Part shown: positions 34,218 to 43,819 of the stretch, one piece after another | How positions within the stretch are numbered: the stretch's first letter is position 1 | Layout of the letters: every line of letters starts with the position of its first letter | NCBI RefSeq assembly: GCF_001612825.1 | Contig: NZ_BDBE01000034.1 | Location: 62,001-126,000 of the forward strand | DNA length: 64,000 nucleotides | DNA from: Nocardia caishijiensis NBRC 108228 | Lineage (GTDB): Bacteria > Actinomycetota > Actinomycetes > Mycobacteriales > Mycobacteriaceae | Direction: 5' to 3' | The notes under the pieces: generated by a model | Database searches by the model: none | What the model was told of the DNA's origin: nothing | What the model saw: the letters and a program-made list of their open reading frames with translations, nothing else | Position numbers and translations under genes: made by a program

Positions 34218-36770
34218 TCATCCGGCGGCGCCGAGAATGGTGGCGGCGGCGCGCAGGGCCAGCTGTCCGCGCGTCGGGTCGATGGTCGTGGCGTTCGTAG
34301 CCGCGGCCGGGGCGGGGCCGGTATCGCGTAGGGCTTGGCCGATGGCGCGGCGTTCGCCCGATTCGAAGGAACCGAAGGTTCGACGGAGTAGGGGCAGGGT
34401 GGCGACGAACTGGTCTTCGGGGAGATCGCGCAGCCAGTCGTCGATGCGGCGCAACAGGTCTCGGTCGTGGACCAGCAGGAGACCTCGGCCGCCGAGGAAG
34501 CCGTCGATCCAGGCGGCCTTGGCGGCGGGGGTGTTGCCGACCGAGAGCGCTGCCGAGAGCCTGCGCGCCGAGTCGGCGTCATCGATGCGTTCGGCGTCGC
34601 ACAGGAGTCGAACGGCACGGCCGCCGATGGCGCCGTGCACGTCGTCGCGGTCGGCGATCCGGTGCAGGGTGGCCAGCCACTCGGTGGTCGAGCGGGTGTC
34701 GTCGCGGGTGCTGATGGCCGTGTGGGCGGCGTCGATCTGGCGGCGCAGCGCCTCGGCGGCGTCGGTGTCCAGACCGGTCACCGCACCCGGCAGACCGGCA
34801 CAGATGCGCACGAGCAGACCGTCGGCCACGTGCTCGAGTGCCTTGGTGTCGGTGCCTCGCACGTCGCCGTAGCGCAGCGTGCGGGTCAGGCCGGGCAGGG
34901 CGCCGAGCAGGTGGGTGACGTCGTGGTCCAGGGCGGCAGCCGCCTCCAGGCGGGCGATCAGGCCGTCGGTGGCGCCACCGAGGTCGGCGAGCAACGCCAG
35001 TTCGAGGGCGTCGGCGAGTTCGGTGACCGACACGCCCTCGCGGCTCGCGGTGTCGAGGATCTTGGCTTCCGCCGCGGTCCGCAGCGTGGTGCCCCACACG
35101 GCGGCCTCGACGATGCGCACCTCGAACTCCGGTTCCCACCGCAGCGACCAGGTTTCCCGGAAGGTGCCGGTGCTGCGCACCTCGCCCACGGTCGGGGTGC
35201 CCCACTCGATGCCGAGCAACCGCAGTCGGTGCAGCAGGTGCGAGCGTTCGACATCGCGTTCCTTGCGCAGATCGAGATCGACCGTGCGAATGAGGGCTTC
35301 CTGCTCGAGCCGCAGGGTCTTGATGCGCGCCCGCAGGTCGGCGGCCAGCGGAACGGTCGGCGTGTTCTCCGGCACGGCACCGAGCGTTTCGCCGACGACG
35401 AGCTCGTCGACGACCAACCGCAGCATGGTCTCGTCCCCGCCGCACATCACCGACCGCACGGCCTCGGTGACCTCCGACAACCCGGCCAGCGGCCGCCCCC
35501 GCAGCGCCGCGAGTGTGTCGGCCAGACGGACGGATTCGATGATGTGGGCGCTCGACACCGGGAGATCGTGCTCGCGCAGCACGCCAGCCACCTTCGTCAA
35601 CCACCGCGCCACCGGCCGCTCGGTCTCGGTGAACAAGTGGTGATACCAGCCGGGTGAGGTGACCCCCGCGCCGTACCCCGACCCCGAGGCGAGCCGCGAG
35701 TGGGTCCACGGCACCCAGGTCAGCGACGCTTTCGTCTTCGGAAGTCCCTTCAACAGACGGGTATCCGGCGCGGCCGGTCCCAGCGGTCCCGCCAGCGCGG
35801 GCGCGTGCCACGCACCGCACACCACCGCGACCCGTCGCGCCCCACCCTTGAGCGCTTGGCGGATCGTCTGGCGCATGTACGCCTCCCGCCGCAGCGTGTG
35901 CTCGTCGACGACCAGCGGTCCGGCCCCCGCCGCTTCGGGGAGCAACTGGGCCAGACCGGCATCGTCGGGCGATTCAGCCCGAGGTGCCGGATCGGCAGGC
36001 GCGGCCGAGTCGGTCGACGTCAGCGGTTCGATCGTGGGATCGCTCGCCTCCGTATGTGTCGTGGACTCGTCCGAACCAGCGACGAGTGTGTCGCGGTCTG
36101 GTTGTGTGGCGCGGCCGTTGGAATCGGGTGGCACATCCAGATCGAGGCCCGCACGGGGATTGCGGGCATTCGGGCCTGGTTCGGATTTCTCACCGTCCGG
36201 CGCGGTCGGTGCTGTGCCGGACGGCGCGTCTTCGCGCAGTGCCGCCATCGCCTCGGTGATGGCGTCGAAGGCGGCGGTATCGGGGACCGATTCGACCACG
36301 GCGTCCCACCAGCGTTCGGCGTCGTCGAAACCGGCGGCCGAGGCGAGGGCGGCCAAAGGGTCGGTGCGGTCGGCGCGGGTGTCGTCCTCGATGGCGAGGA
36401 CGGTGGTGGCGGGCAGGTCGCAGAAGCGGACCGGGACACCGTTGTCGACGCCGTATCGCATGGCCTGCCACTCCGGGGAGAACACCGCGAAGGGCCAGAA
36501 GGCGGCCCGGGCGGGGGAATCCGGGACGTAGGCCAGCAGGGCGACCGGTGGGCTCATCGTGTCGGCGGCAACGAAACCGACCAGCGGATCGGCGTCGGCG
36601 GGCCCCTCGATGAGGATCGTGTCCGGCCGGAACTCCGCGAGTGCCTGCGCCAACGACCGTGCCGATCCCGGCCCGTGATGCCGGATACCGAATACCCGGG
36701 TCACCGGTTCGTCGGCAGTCGGCTCGTCGCGGGCCGGGTCCGGCCTGGTCCCGCCTGTGTGTTCGCTCAT
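34218..36770 (-). CDS. DUF5682 family protein (YehM-like)
   Basis: 850 residues from the ATG at 36770; another ATG at 36782 is possible. The N-terminus has the family signature FGIRHHGPGSARSLAQAL, then ILIEGPADAD and FCDLPA. A disordered Asp/Pro/Thr insertion occupies roughly residues 190-290. This is followed by RRVAVVCGAWHAPAL (~320), and a long helical C-terminal half carrying DLRKERDVERSHLLHRLRLL. The conserved His/Glu in HHGPGS, EGP and the GAWH strand recall the Tiki/TraB/EreA-type fold (inference). It lies 87 bases upstream of the VWA gene and 49 bases after the MoxR stop, in the same operon. Function unknown. Confidence 0.88.
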   Translation of the reverse strand: MSEHTGGTRPDPARDEPTADEPVTRVFGIRHHGPGSARSLAQALAEFRPDTILIEGPADADPLVGFVAADTMSPPVALLAYVPDSPARAAFWPFAVFSPEWQAMRYGVDNGVPVRFCDLPATTVLAIEDDTRADRTDPLAALASAAGFDDAERWWDAVVESVPDTAAFDAITEAMAALREDAPSGTAPTAPDGEKSEPGPNARNPRAGLDLDVPPDSNGRATQPDRDTLVAGSDESTTHTEASDPTIEPLTSTDSAAPADPAPRAESPDDAGLAQLLPEAAGAGPLVVDEHTLRREAYMRQTIRQALKGGARRVAVVCGAWHAPALAGPLGPAAPDTRLLKGLPKTKASLTWVPWTHSRLASGSGYGAGVTSPGWYHHLFTETERPVARWLTKVAGVLREHDLPVSSAHIIESVRLADTLAALRGRPLAGLSEVTEAVRSVMCGGDETMLRLVVDELVVGETLGAVPENTPTVPLAADLRARIKTLRLEQEALIRTVDLDLRKERDVERSHLLHRLRLLGIEWGTPTVGEVRSTGTFRETWSLRWEPEFEVRIVEAAVWGTTLRTAAEAKILDTASREGVSVTELADALELALLADLGGATDGLIARLEAAAALDHDVTHLLGALPGLTRTLRYGDVRGTDTKALEHVADGLLVRICAGLPGAVTGLDTDAAEALRRQIDAAHTAISTRDDTRSTTEWLATLHRIADRDDVHGAIGGRAVRLLCDAERIDDADSARRLSAALSVGNTPAAKAAWIDGFLGGRGLLLVHDRDLLRRIDDWLRDLPEDQFVATLPLLRRTFGSFESGERRAIGQALRDTGPAPAAATNATTIDPTRGQLALRAAATILGAAG

Positions 36771-36819
36771 CGAAAACCCCATGTGTGCTGTGTGATCCGT
36801 CCGCCCCGTCGCCCCGGGA

Positions 36820-37920
36820 TCAGCTGGCGATGTCGCGGCAGGCGCGGTAGAAATCGGCCCAGTCGGGGCGTTCGCGAACGACGGCCTCGAGGTATTCGGT
36901 CCAGATCACCGCGTCGGCGACCGGGTCCTTGATCACCGAACCGAGCACGGCGCCCGCGATGTCGGAGGCACGCAGCACTCCGTCACCGAAGTGGGCGGAC
37001 AGGGCGAGTCCGTTGGTGATCACCGAGATCGCCTCGGCGGTGGACAGCGTGCCCGAGGGCGACTTCAGTTTGGTCCGCCCGTCGACGGTGATGCCCGAGC
37101 GCAGCTCACGGAACACCCGGACCACTCGCCGCACCTCCTCGGCGGCGGCCGGAACCGTCGGCAATTCCAGTGCGGCGCCGAGCTGTTCGACCCGGCGGCT
37201 GACGATCGCCACCTCGGAATCCTCGTCGGCGGGCAACGGCAGCACCACGGTGTTGAAGCGGCGACGCAGCGCCGAAGACAGATCGTTGACACCTCGGTCG
37301 CGGTCATTGGCCGTGGCGATCACATTGAAACCCTTGGCCGCTTGCACTTCCGCCCCGAGCTCGGGAACCGGAAGCGTCTTCTCGGACAGGACGGTGATGA
37401 GCGCGTCCTGCACATCGGAGGGGATACGGGTGAGCTCCTCGATCCGGGCGATCGCGCCGGTGCGCATGGCCGTCATCACCGGTGACGCCACCAGCGCCGC
37501 ATCGCTCGGCCCCTCGGCGAGCAGCCGCGCGTAGTTCCAGCCGTAGCGGATGGCTTCCTCCGCGGTTCCTGAGGTGCCTTGCACGAGCAGCGTCGATTCG
37601 CCGCTGATGGCGGCCGAAAGATGCTCCGACACCCAGGTCTTCGCCGTACCCGGTACGCCGAGCAGCAGCAGCGCGCGATCGGTCGCCAGGGTCGCCACGG
37701 CCACCTCCATCAGCCTGCGCGGCCCGACGTACTTGGGCGTGATGACCGTGCCGTCGGCGAGCGTGCCGCCGAGCACATAGGTCACCACCGCCCACGGCGA
37801 CAACTGCCACGACGGCGGGCGCGGCCGGTCGTCGACGCGCGCCAGCGCGGCCAGTTCGTCGGCGAAGGCCTGCTCGGCGTGCGGACGCAGCAGGGTGGTT
37901 GCGGATTCGGTCGTGGTCAT
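36820..37920 (-). CDS. MoxR-family AAA+ ATPase (YehL-like)
   Basis: 366 residues. Walker A is GVPGTAKT (88-95). The Walker B strand reads ARIEEL (Glu in place of the usual Asp), followed by the sensor-1 region FNVIATANDRDRGVNDLSSA and an arginine finger region LRRRF. The extended N-terminus (~60 residues) is typical of this subfamily. MoxR ATPases act as chaperones with VWA partners. Its ATG overlaps the stop of the SWIM gene (ATGA), so the two proteins are made together. Confidence 0.92.
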   Translation of the reverse strand: MTTTESATTLLRPHAEQAFADELAALARVDDRPRPPSWQLSPWAVVTYVLGGTLADGTVITPKYVGPRRLMEVAVATLATDRALLLLGVPGTAKTWVSEHLSAAISGESTLLVQGTSGTAEEAIRYGWNYARLLAEGPSDAALVASPVMTAMRTGAIARIEELTRIPSDVQDALITVLSEKTLPVPELGAEVQAAKGFNVIATANDRDRGVNDLSSALRRRFNTVVLPLPADEDSEVAIVSRRVEQLGAALELPTVPAAAEEVRRVVRVFRELRSGITVDGRTKLKSPSGTLSTAEAISVITNGLALSAHFGDGVLRASDIAGAVLGSVIKDPVADAVIWTEYLEAVVRERPDWADFYRACRDIAS

Positions 37921-40850
37921 GACAGCTCCTCGAGCATGGTGGCGCGTTCGGTGAGATCGGTGGCGAGTGTGCGGAAGGCCTGATGCCAGGCGGGATCGTC
38001 GGTGGCCTCGGCCAGCGCGGTGACGCGGGCGGCCAGGTCGACGGGCAGGTGGACGCCCGCCGCGGTGAGCAGGGCGCGATCGGTGTAGACACCCGCGCCG
38101 GAATGCGGTTGGCGGGAGGTGGTCCTGGCGCGCTCGCCGAGCAGCCGCAGCACGTGGGCGGCGACCCGGTCCGGCCACGGATGATCGAGGCCGGGCAGGA
38201 TCGCGTGCAGTTCGGTGAGCTGATGCGCGTCCAGGTCGAGCACGTGCTCCACGCGGTCGGCGGGATCGAGCAGGGTGAACAGTTCGCGGCGGCGCAGCAC
38301 CGCCTGTTCGGTCGGCGTCGCCCGGGCGAAAAGTTCTCGCGCCCAGGTGGTGTCGCGGGCGGCCAGGGCGGCGTCGACCCAGCCGTCGACGATCGCTTTG
38401 GCGTAGCGCACGGGCAGCGACAGAGCGAGCGCGGTCGCCGCGGTGTTCTCGGGGGTGGTGCGCAGGATCCGCGTCCAGGCCGACAGCGGGGCGGCGGCCA
38501 CCACCTGGTGCAGCGTCTGCACCGAGGCGTCGGAGTTGTCCCAGCGCAGTTTCGGCTGGTCGGTGCCGTCGGTGATGCCGTCGCGGCGGGCCTCGGCGCC
38601 CACGTCGGCGGGGACCCGCACCTCGAGTCCGCCGTCGGACCCGATCCGGAGCCACGCGGTGAGCAGCGCGGTCATCCTGGCGCCGTACGCGGAATCGGGC
38701 AGCCGGGCGAGCAGACCGGTGGCTGTTCGCCGCACATCGCCGCGCCGGTCGTCGAGCGCCCGTTCGAGCAGCGCTTCGTCGGCGGCGTGCGCTCCGATGG
38801 CGAGCAGGCCGAGGAGTTCGGCTTTGATCGGCCCCGATTCCTTGGGCCAAGCGGTGGTCAATGCCTCGAGCCCGCGTGCCGGGTCGACCCGCCGCAGGTT
38901 CGCGAGCCAGTCCCTGCGTTCACCGGGCGTGCCGAACAGCCATATGTCCTGTGCGGCCGGGCTTTCGGCGGAGCCCGCTCGGTCCGCGGCTGGATCCGTG
39001 GTCGCGTGCGCACCCGCCACCGCAGGGTCCTTGCCGGACGAGGTATGGTCGACCGGGAACTCGTCGACCAGCTTCGACCAGGCCGGATTGCGTGCCGCCA
39101 GCCACCGTCCACGCCGCCCGGCCAACCGCAACAACGGAGCGCGCAGCGCGGGGTCCGACGCCGCCGACAACGCCTGGACGCACAGCACATCGGGCAAGCG
39201 GTAGTCGAACGGCTCGGCGGCGGCGAACCATTCAGGGAGGAACGCCGACTTCTCTGTGAGCAGGCGGCTGAGCCGGTCGGCCGAACGGCGTGGCAACAGC
39301 GGACGCGGATCGTCCACGGCCGGCTCGGGTTTCGGCGCCGTACCGGGCACTCGCCCGCCCCGCAGATACAGGTCCTGCAACGCGGCGGTCTCCAGCAGCT
39401 TGGTCGCGGGGTCACCGCCGCGCTGCGGCACCGCGTCCGCGACGGCGGAATCGAGGTGCACACCGTCGAGTCCGCGACGTGCGGTACCGAGCAGGGCGAC
39501 CGAAACCAGCTCGGCGAGTTCGGGACTCGCGGCGGTATCGGTGGGGAAGTCGGTGTCGAGGTCGTGCGTCTCACCCGCGCTGAACACCGACACCGGATCC
39601 AAGCCCTCGGCCGACCACTGCCCGGCCACCGTCACCGGATGACCACCCGAGACCGCGAGCAACCGCCACGGCCGGACACCGGCGGGCAGCGGCAACGCGG
39701 TGCCCTCGGCGTCGACGAGGTGCCAGCCGTGCTCGTCGACGGCGGGAACCACCTCGGTGAGCAAGGCGGGGACCGAACGCACCAGGGGATCCGCGCCGAG
39801 GGCGGCGGCGTAGGCGTCGAGCACATCGGTGATCGCGGTGCCGGTGGCGGGGACGGTGGTGAACGGTTCCGGCGCACCGTGGCGCGCACCCCATTGCACC
39901 CGCAGTGGTACGGGGCCGGGGTAGTAGTGCAGGTCCGCGTCGACTTCGTTGCCGGGCGCGGGCACCTCACCGGTGAAATTCGGTGTCCCGAAGGAGTGTT
40001 CGATCAGCAGCGCCCACCGGCCACTGCTGCGACCACGCAGCCAGGTGCGGCGGGCGTGCAGCCGCTCCTCCTCGCTCACCCGCATACCGAGCACCTGCCA
40101 GCGGTCCCGTACCGCGGGTTCGGCGAGCACCGTCTCGGCCTGCACCGGGTACCCGATGTGGGATCGGATGCCTGCCTGTAGCGGTTCGGGCAACGCGTCG
40201 AGCGTGCGGTGGGCCAGGACCAGCAGATGCAGCCGCGCGTACTCGCGCAACAGCAACTCGGGCCAGTGTTCGGTGGTGGCCACCGCCGAGGGCAGCCTGC
40301 GCAGCGCTTCCGCGATCCGGGGCGCCTGGGCATCGACCATCCGCGCCGCGACGGCCTCGTAGGCGGCGAAGGAGCGGTCGGTCTGGGCCAGGCCGGTGCG
40401 CACCTGGTCGGTGAGCCAGACATGCAGCTCCGCCAGCCCCGCCGCCACCCGGCCACGCCGCTGCTCGACCGCCGCGGCCGACGGCGCCGACTTGGCCTTC
40501 GGCGCGGCGGTGGCCTTGGCCGCACGTCCCGCGAGCCACTCGGCCGCGAAGTCGGCGGCCGCCTCCCGGGTCGGAACCGCACCGCTCGACCAGGCCAGCA
40601 GCAACGACAGGGCGTGCTTGCAGGGAAACTTCCGGCTCGGGCACGAACACTTGTACGCGGGGCCGGAGAGATCGACGATCGTCTGGTAGGGCTTGGCCCC
40701 GCTGCCCTGGCACAGCCCCCATACCGCGTTCCCCGCGGCGCCGGTGTCGCGCCAGCGACTCGCCAGCTTGCGCGCGGCAGCCACGGAGCTCGCGTCGGGT
40801 GCGAGCGCACGGACCTGGTCCTCGGTCCACGGCGCGGATGTGTCGGTCAT
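37917..40850 (-). CDS. SWIM zinc-finger/DUF5691 fusion protein (YehQ-like)
   Basis: 977 residues. Near the N-terminus YKCSCPSRKFPCKH gives the SWIM pattern CxCx6CxH (Cys68, Cys70, Cys77, His79), a zinc-binding DNA/protein interaction motif. Helical segments up to ~residue 300 lead to a middle domain with beta strands. From ~443 a DUF5691-like domain begins (AELVSVALLGTARRGLDGV, later GRRGRWLAARNPAW), continuing into HEAT-like helical repeats (residues ~660-960; for example LERALDDRRGDVRRTATGLL). In many genomes SWIM and DUF5691 proteins are separate, so this is a fusion. First gene of the MoxR/VWA operon. Role unknown; likely the target-recognition or scaffold part. Confidence 0.85.
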   Translation of the reverse strand: MTDTSAPWTEDQVRALAPDASSVAAARKLASRWRDTGAAGNAVWGLCQGSGAKPYQTIVDLSGPAYKCSCPSRKFPCKHALSLLLAWSSGAVPTREAAADFAAEWLAGRAAKATAAPKAKSAPSAAAVEQRRGRVAAGLAELHVWLTDQVRTGLAQTDRSFAAYEAVAARMVDAQAPRIAEALRRLPSAVATTEHWPELLLREYARLHLLVLAHRTLDALPEPLQAGIRSHIGYPVQAETVLAEPAVRDRWQVLGMRVSEEERLHARRTWLRGRSSGRWALLIEHSFGTPNFTGEVPAPGNEVDADLHYYPGPVPLRVQWGARHGAPEPFTTVPATGTAITDVLDAYAAALGADPLVRSVPALLTEVVPAVDEHGWHLVDAEGTALPLPAGVRPWRLLAVSGGHPVTVAGQWSAEGLDPVSVFSAGETHDLDTDFPTDTAASPELAELVSVALLGTARRGLDGVHLDSAVADAVPQRGGDPATKLLETAALQDLYLRGGRVPGTAPKPEPAVDDPRPLLPRRSADRLSRLLTEKSAFLPEWFAAAEPFDYRLPDVLCVQALSAASDPALRAPLLRLAGRRGRWLAARNPAWSKLVDEFPVDHTSSGKDPAVAGAHATTDPAADRAGSAESPAAQDIWLFGTPGERRDWLANLRRVDPARGLEALTTAWPKESGPIKAELLGLLAIGAHAADEALLERALDDRRGDVRRTATGLLARLPDSAYGARMTALLTAWLRIGSDGGLEVRVPADVGAEARRDGITDGTDQPKLRWDNSDASVQTLHQVVAAAPLSAWTRILRTTPENTAATALALSLPVRYAKAIVDGWVDAALAARDTTWARELFARATPTEQAVLRRRELFTLLDPADRVEHVLDLDAHQLTELHAILPGLDHPWPDRVAAHVLRLLGERARTTSRQPHSGAGVYTDRALLTAAGVHLPVDLAARVTALAEATDDPAWHQAFRTLATDLTERATMLEELS

Positions 40851-41242
40851 CGGTTCCCCCGTTCTCTGTCGCCGAAATATCTACCCGAGCCCACCGACAA
40901 CTTCGCCCGTGCACGAGGAAGCGCCTGGAAAACACTGGTGCCGTGGAAAATTCGCGCCTCAACTCTTGCTGTGTGGGGCGAACTCTGGCATTCTGACCTG
41001 TTCGGTTCGACCGGACCGCCCGGGCCGCTCAACGCAGCGTAGCGCGGGTGAGAGCACCTCATCGAGCTGCCCGCCGGGGTGGGCGAGGGGTGGACATCGA
41101 GGGCCGCCTCGCGGCGCCACGATGGCCATTCCACTCCCGCGGGCAGATTCGCTGGGGCGCAGCGCATCCCCTGGGCGAACGCCCGGCGATCGGGTAGCGT
41201 TTCGGGCACAGTTGCGCGCGGGGCGCGAAGGGGGTGTCGCCA
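40851..41242. promoter_or_regulatory. divergent control region between the MoxR/VWA operon and the SMC-like ATPase
   Basis: About 390 bases without a gene. On the plus strand TAGCGT at 41195-41200 is a good -10 box for the ATPase gene, with AAGGGGG close to the start. No clear -10 was seen on the minus strand. No repeats or operator were recognised. The unusual length for this genome suggests shared regulation of the two divergent systems. Confidence 0.4.
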
Positions 41243-43819
41243 GTGTGCTCGGACCGCATCACCGAGGTGGTCGCGCGCGAGCTCGCCGCCGACCCGGCTG
41301 TGGAGGACCGGGTCGCCGATTGCGTGCTCGCGGCGCTCACCGAGGTCGACGATGCCGTCGACACCGCCGATGCCGGTGACACGGGCGTTTTCCTGCGGGC
41401 CGTCACTGTGCACGGATTCCGTGGCATCGGGCCCACCGCCACCCTTCGCCTGAATCCCGGTCCCGGCCTCAGCCTGGTCGTCGGCCGCAACGGCAGCGGT
41501 AAGTCCAGCTTCGCCGAAGCCGCCGAATTCGCGTTGACCGGCGGCAACCGCCGCTGGGACGGGCGCACCAGCGCTTGGCGGGAAGGCTGGCGCAATCTGC
41601 ACGAACCCGATCTCGCCCGGATCGAGGTGGAGCTGCTCACCGGTGGTGGTGAGGTCACCGTCGCCACGCACTGGACGCCCGGTGCCGAACTGGCCGAGGC
41701 GCAGTGGACCGAACGCCGTGGCGTCGCCTCGCCCGCCGTCATCGACCCGGTGAGCAAACGGCAAGGCCTCGATCTGTATCGCCCCTTCCTGTCCTACAGC
41801 GAACTCGGCGCCCTCGTCGACGGCAAACCCAGTGACCTCTTCGACGCCCTGCACCGCCTGCTCGGCCTCGACCAGCTCGCCGCGGCCGCCGAGCGGATCC
41901 GATTGCGCAAACTGGAACTCGAACGCGCCGTGAAACTGTCCAGACAGGACCGCGCCGACCTGCTCGACGAACTCACCGCGGTCGACGACGATCGTGCCGA
42001 CCGCGTCGCCGAACTGCTCCGTGAATCCGAGCCGGACCTCGACGCCATCGCGGCCGAGGTGGCGGGCTCGGTCCTCGGCGCCGAAGGCCCGGACGGCCTG
42101 CGCGCCGTCCTGCGCGTGTCCCTACCCGACCCCGCCGAGGTCGTGGCCGTCGCCGACCGGCTCGCTGCTGCCGCCGCCGACCTGGCCCGCCACGCCACCA
42201 CCGATGCCGAAGCCGACCTGCGCGTCCTCGAACTGCTCACCCGCGCACGCGAACACGTCACCGCTGTCGGCGCCTGCCCCTGCCCGGTGTGCGGCCGGGG
42301 CGATCTCGGCGACGACTGGCTCACCGCCACCGATGCCGAGATAACCAGGCGCAGCGCTGATCTCGACGCACTGTGCTCCGCTCGAACGGAATTCGAATCG
42401 GCCCTCGCGGCGGCGCGCGCACTGCCGATGCCGCTACCCGAGGAATTCGCCGATGCTCCGGTCGTACAAATCAGTTCGACGACACGGGCTTTCGAGCCAG
42501 CGGCGACTCCCTCGCCGCTGTCCGACGAGGCACCGTGGTCCGGATCGACCGCGAGTGGCTCTTCCCACGACAGACCAAGCGCTCCCAAGTTCGAGGGAAC
42601 CGCCGCGCCGACCCGACCCGAGACCTTGGGTGAACGCCGCGACGCGGTTCGACGATGCTGGCGGGCGTGGGCGTCCCTCGCCACCGCCGACTACGACGAG
42701 CAGTTGCCCGACCACCTCCGGACCACCTATCAGGACCTCGCCGCCGAACTCGCCGCGCTGCAACGCGACGCGCGCGTCGAGCTCGAACGCCTGGACGCGG
42801 TGTGGTCACCGCTGGTGCCGCGCATCCTGGCCTGGCTCGACCCGGCCCGGGCCGTCGCCGCCGACGCGGGGGAATTACGGCTCGTGCGCAAGGCGGCGGA
42901 CTGGCTCAAGTCGGCGACGACGACGATCCGGGGCGAACGGATGCGGCCGCTGGAGACGACGGCGCGGTGGGTGTGGAGCACGCTGCGCCAGCAGAGCAAT
43001 GTGGAGCTCGGGGCGATCCGGTTGCAGGGCAGCGCGGGCACGGCCCGGCGGGTTCTGCTCGACGTCACCGTCGACGAGGTGGACGGCGCCGCCCTCGGCG
43101 TGATGAGTCAGGGCGAGCTGCACGCGCTCGGGCTGTCGCTGTTCCTGCCCCGAGCCACGGTGGCGCACAGCCCGTTCCGCTTCGTGATGATCGATGATCC
43201 GGTGCAGGCGATGGATCCCGCCAAGGTGGACGGGCTGGCCCGTGTCCTCGCCGAGGTGGCGCTCACCCGGCAGGTCGTCGTGTTCACCCACGACGAACGC
43301 CTCGCCGAAGCCGTGCGCCGCATGCAGCTCGACGCCACGGTGCTCGAGGTGCAGCGCCGCGAACGCTCCGTCGTCGAGGTGCGGGTGACCGGCGACCCGG
43401 TACGCCGCTACCTGGACGACGCCCGGTCCCTGCTGCGCACACCGCAATTGCCCCCCGCCATCGCCGACGAACTCGTCGCCACCTGCTGCCGTTCGGCCAT
43501 CGAAGCGGCGGGCCTGGCCAAGGCGCGGCACGAACTGCTCGCCGCCGGACTCGCACACGCCGAGGTGGAACGCCGCGTCCGCAACGCGCACACCACGCGC
43601 GCCATGATCACCCTGGCCATCATGGGCCCGCGCGCCCGCGTCGACGATCTGAACAAGCACCTCAGCGCGGTCGGTGGCCGCTGGCTCGTCGGGGTCCTGC
43701 GGGACGCGACGGCGGGCGCCCACGTCCCGATCGACCGCCCGATGCGTGAATTGATCAGCGACACCGAGCGATTCATCGCCTGGCTGCGTGCCCACGAACC
43801 GGCGATGGCGCGGTCGTGA
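41243..43819 (+). CDS. SMC/Rad50-like AAA ATPase with CPxC hook
   Basis: 858 residues from the GTG at 41243, which has AAGGGGG eight bases upstream; GTG at 41234 is an alternative. A ~50-residue helical N-terminus precedes the ATPase: Walker A GRNGSGKSS (~81-89), long charged helices, a zinc-hook-like CPCPVCG (~344-350), a Ser/Pro/Thr-rich insertion (~400-460), a second helical arm, the signature region MSQGELHALGLSLF (~620) and Walker B FVMIDDPVQAMD (~645). This is the layout of RecF/Rad50-type defence and repair ATPases. It overlaps the next gene (GTGA), suggesting a two-gene system. Target unknown. Confidence 0.85.
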   Translation: MCSDRITEVVARELAADPAVEDRVADCVLAALTEVDDAVDTADAGDTGVFLRAVTVHGFRGIGPTATLRLNPGPGLSLVVGRNGSGKSSFAEAAEFALTGGNRRWDGRTSAWREGWRNLHEPDLARIEVELLTGGGEVTVATHWTPGAELAEAQWTERRGVASPAVIDPVSKRQGLDLYRPFLSYSELGALVDGKPSDLFDALHRLLGLDQLAAAAERIRLRKLELERAVKLSRQDRADLLDELTAVDDDRADRVAELLRESEPDLDAIAAEVAGSVLGAEGPDGLRAVLRVSLPDPAEVVAVADRLAAAAADLARHATTDAEADLRVLELLTRAREHVTAVGACPCPVCGRGDLGDDWLTATDAEITRRSADLDALCSARTEFESALAAARALPMPLPEEFADAPVVQISSTTRAFEPAATPSPLSDEAPWSGSTASGSSHDRPSAPKFEGTAAPTRPETLGERRDAVRRCWRAWASLATADYDEQLPDHLRTTYQDLAAELAALQRDARVELERLDAVWSPLVPRILAWLDPARAVAADAGELRLVRKAADWLKSATTTIRGERMRPLETTARWVWSTLRQQSNVELGAIRLQGSAGTARRVLLDVTVDEVDGAALGVMSQGELHALGLSLFLPRATVAHSPFRFVMIDDPVQAMDPAKVDGLARVLAEVALTRQVVVFTHDERLAEAVRRMQLDATVLEVQRRERSVVEVRVTGDPVRRYLDDARSLLRTPQLPPAIADELVATCCRSAIEAAGLAKARHELLAAGLAHAEVERRVRNAHTTRAMITLAIMGPRARVDDLNKHLSAVGGRWLVGVLRDATAGAHVPIDRPMRELISDTERFIAWLRAHEPAMARS

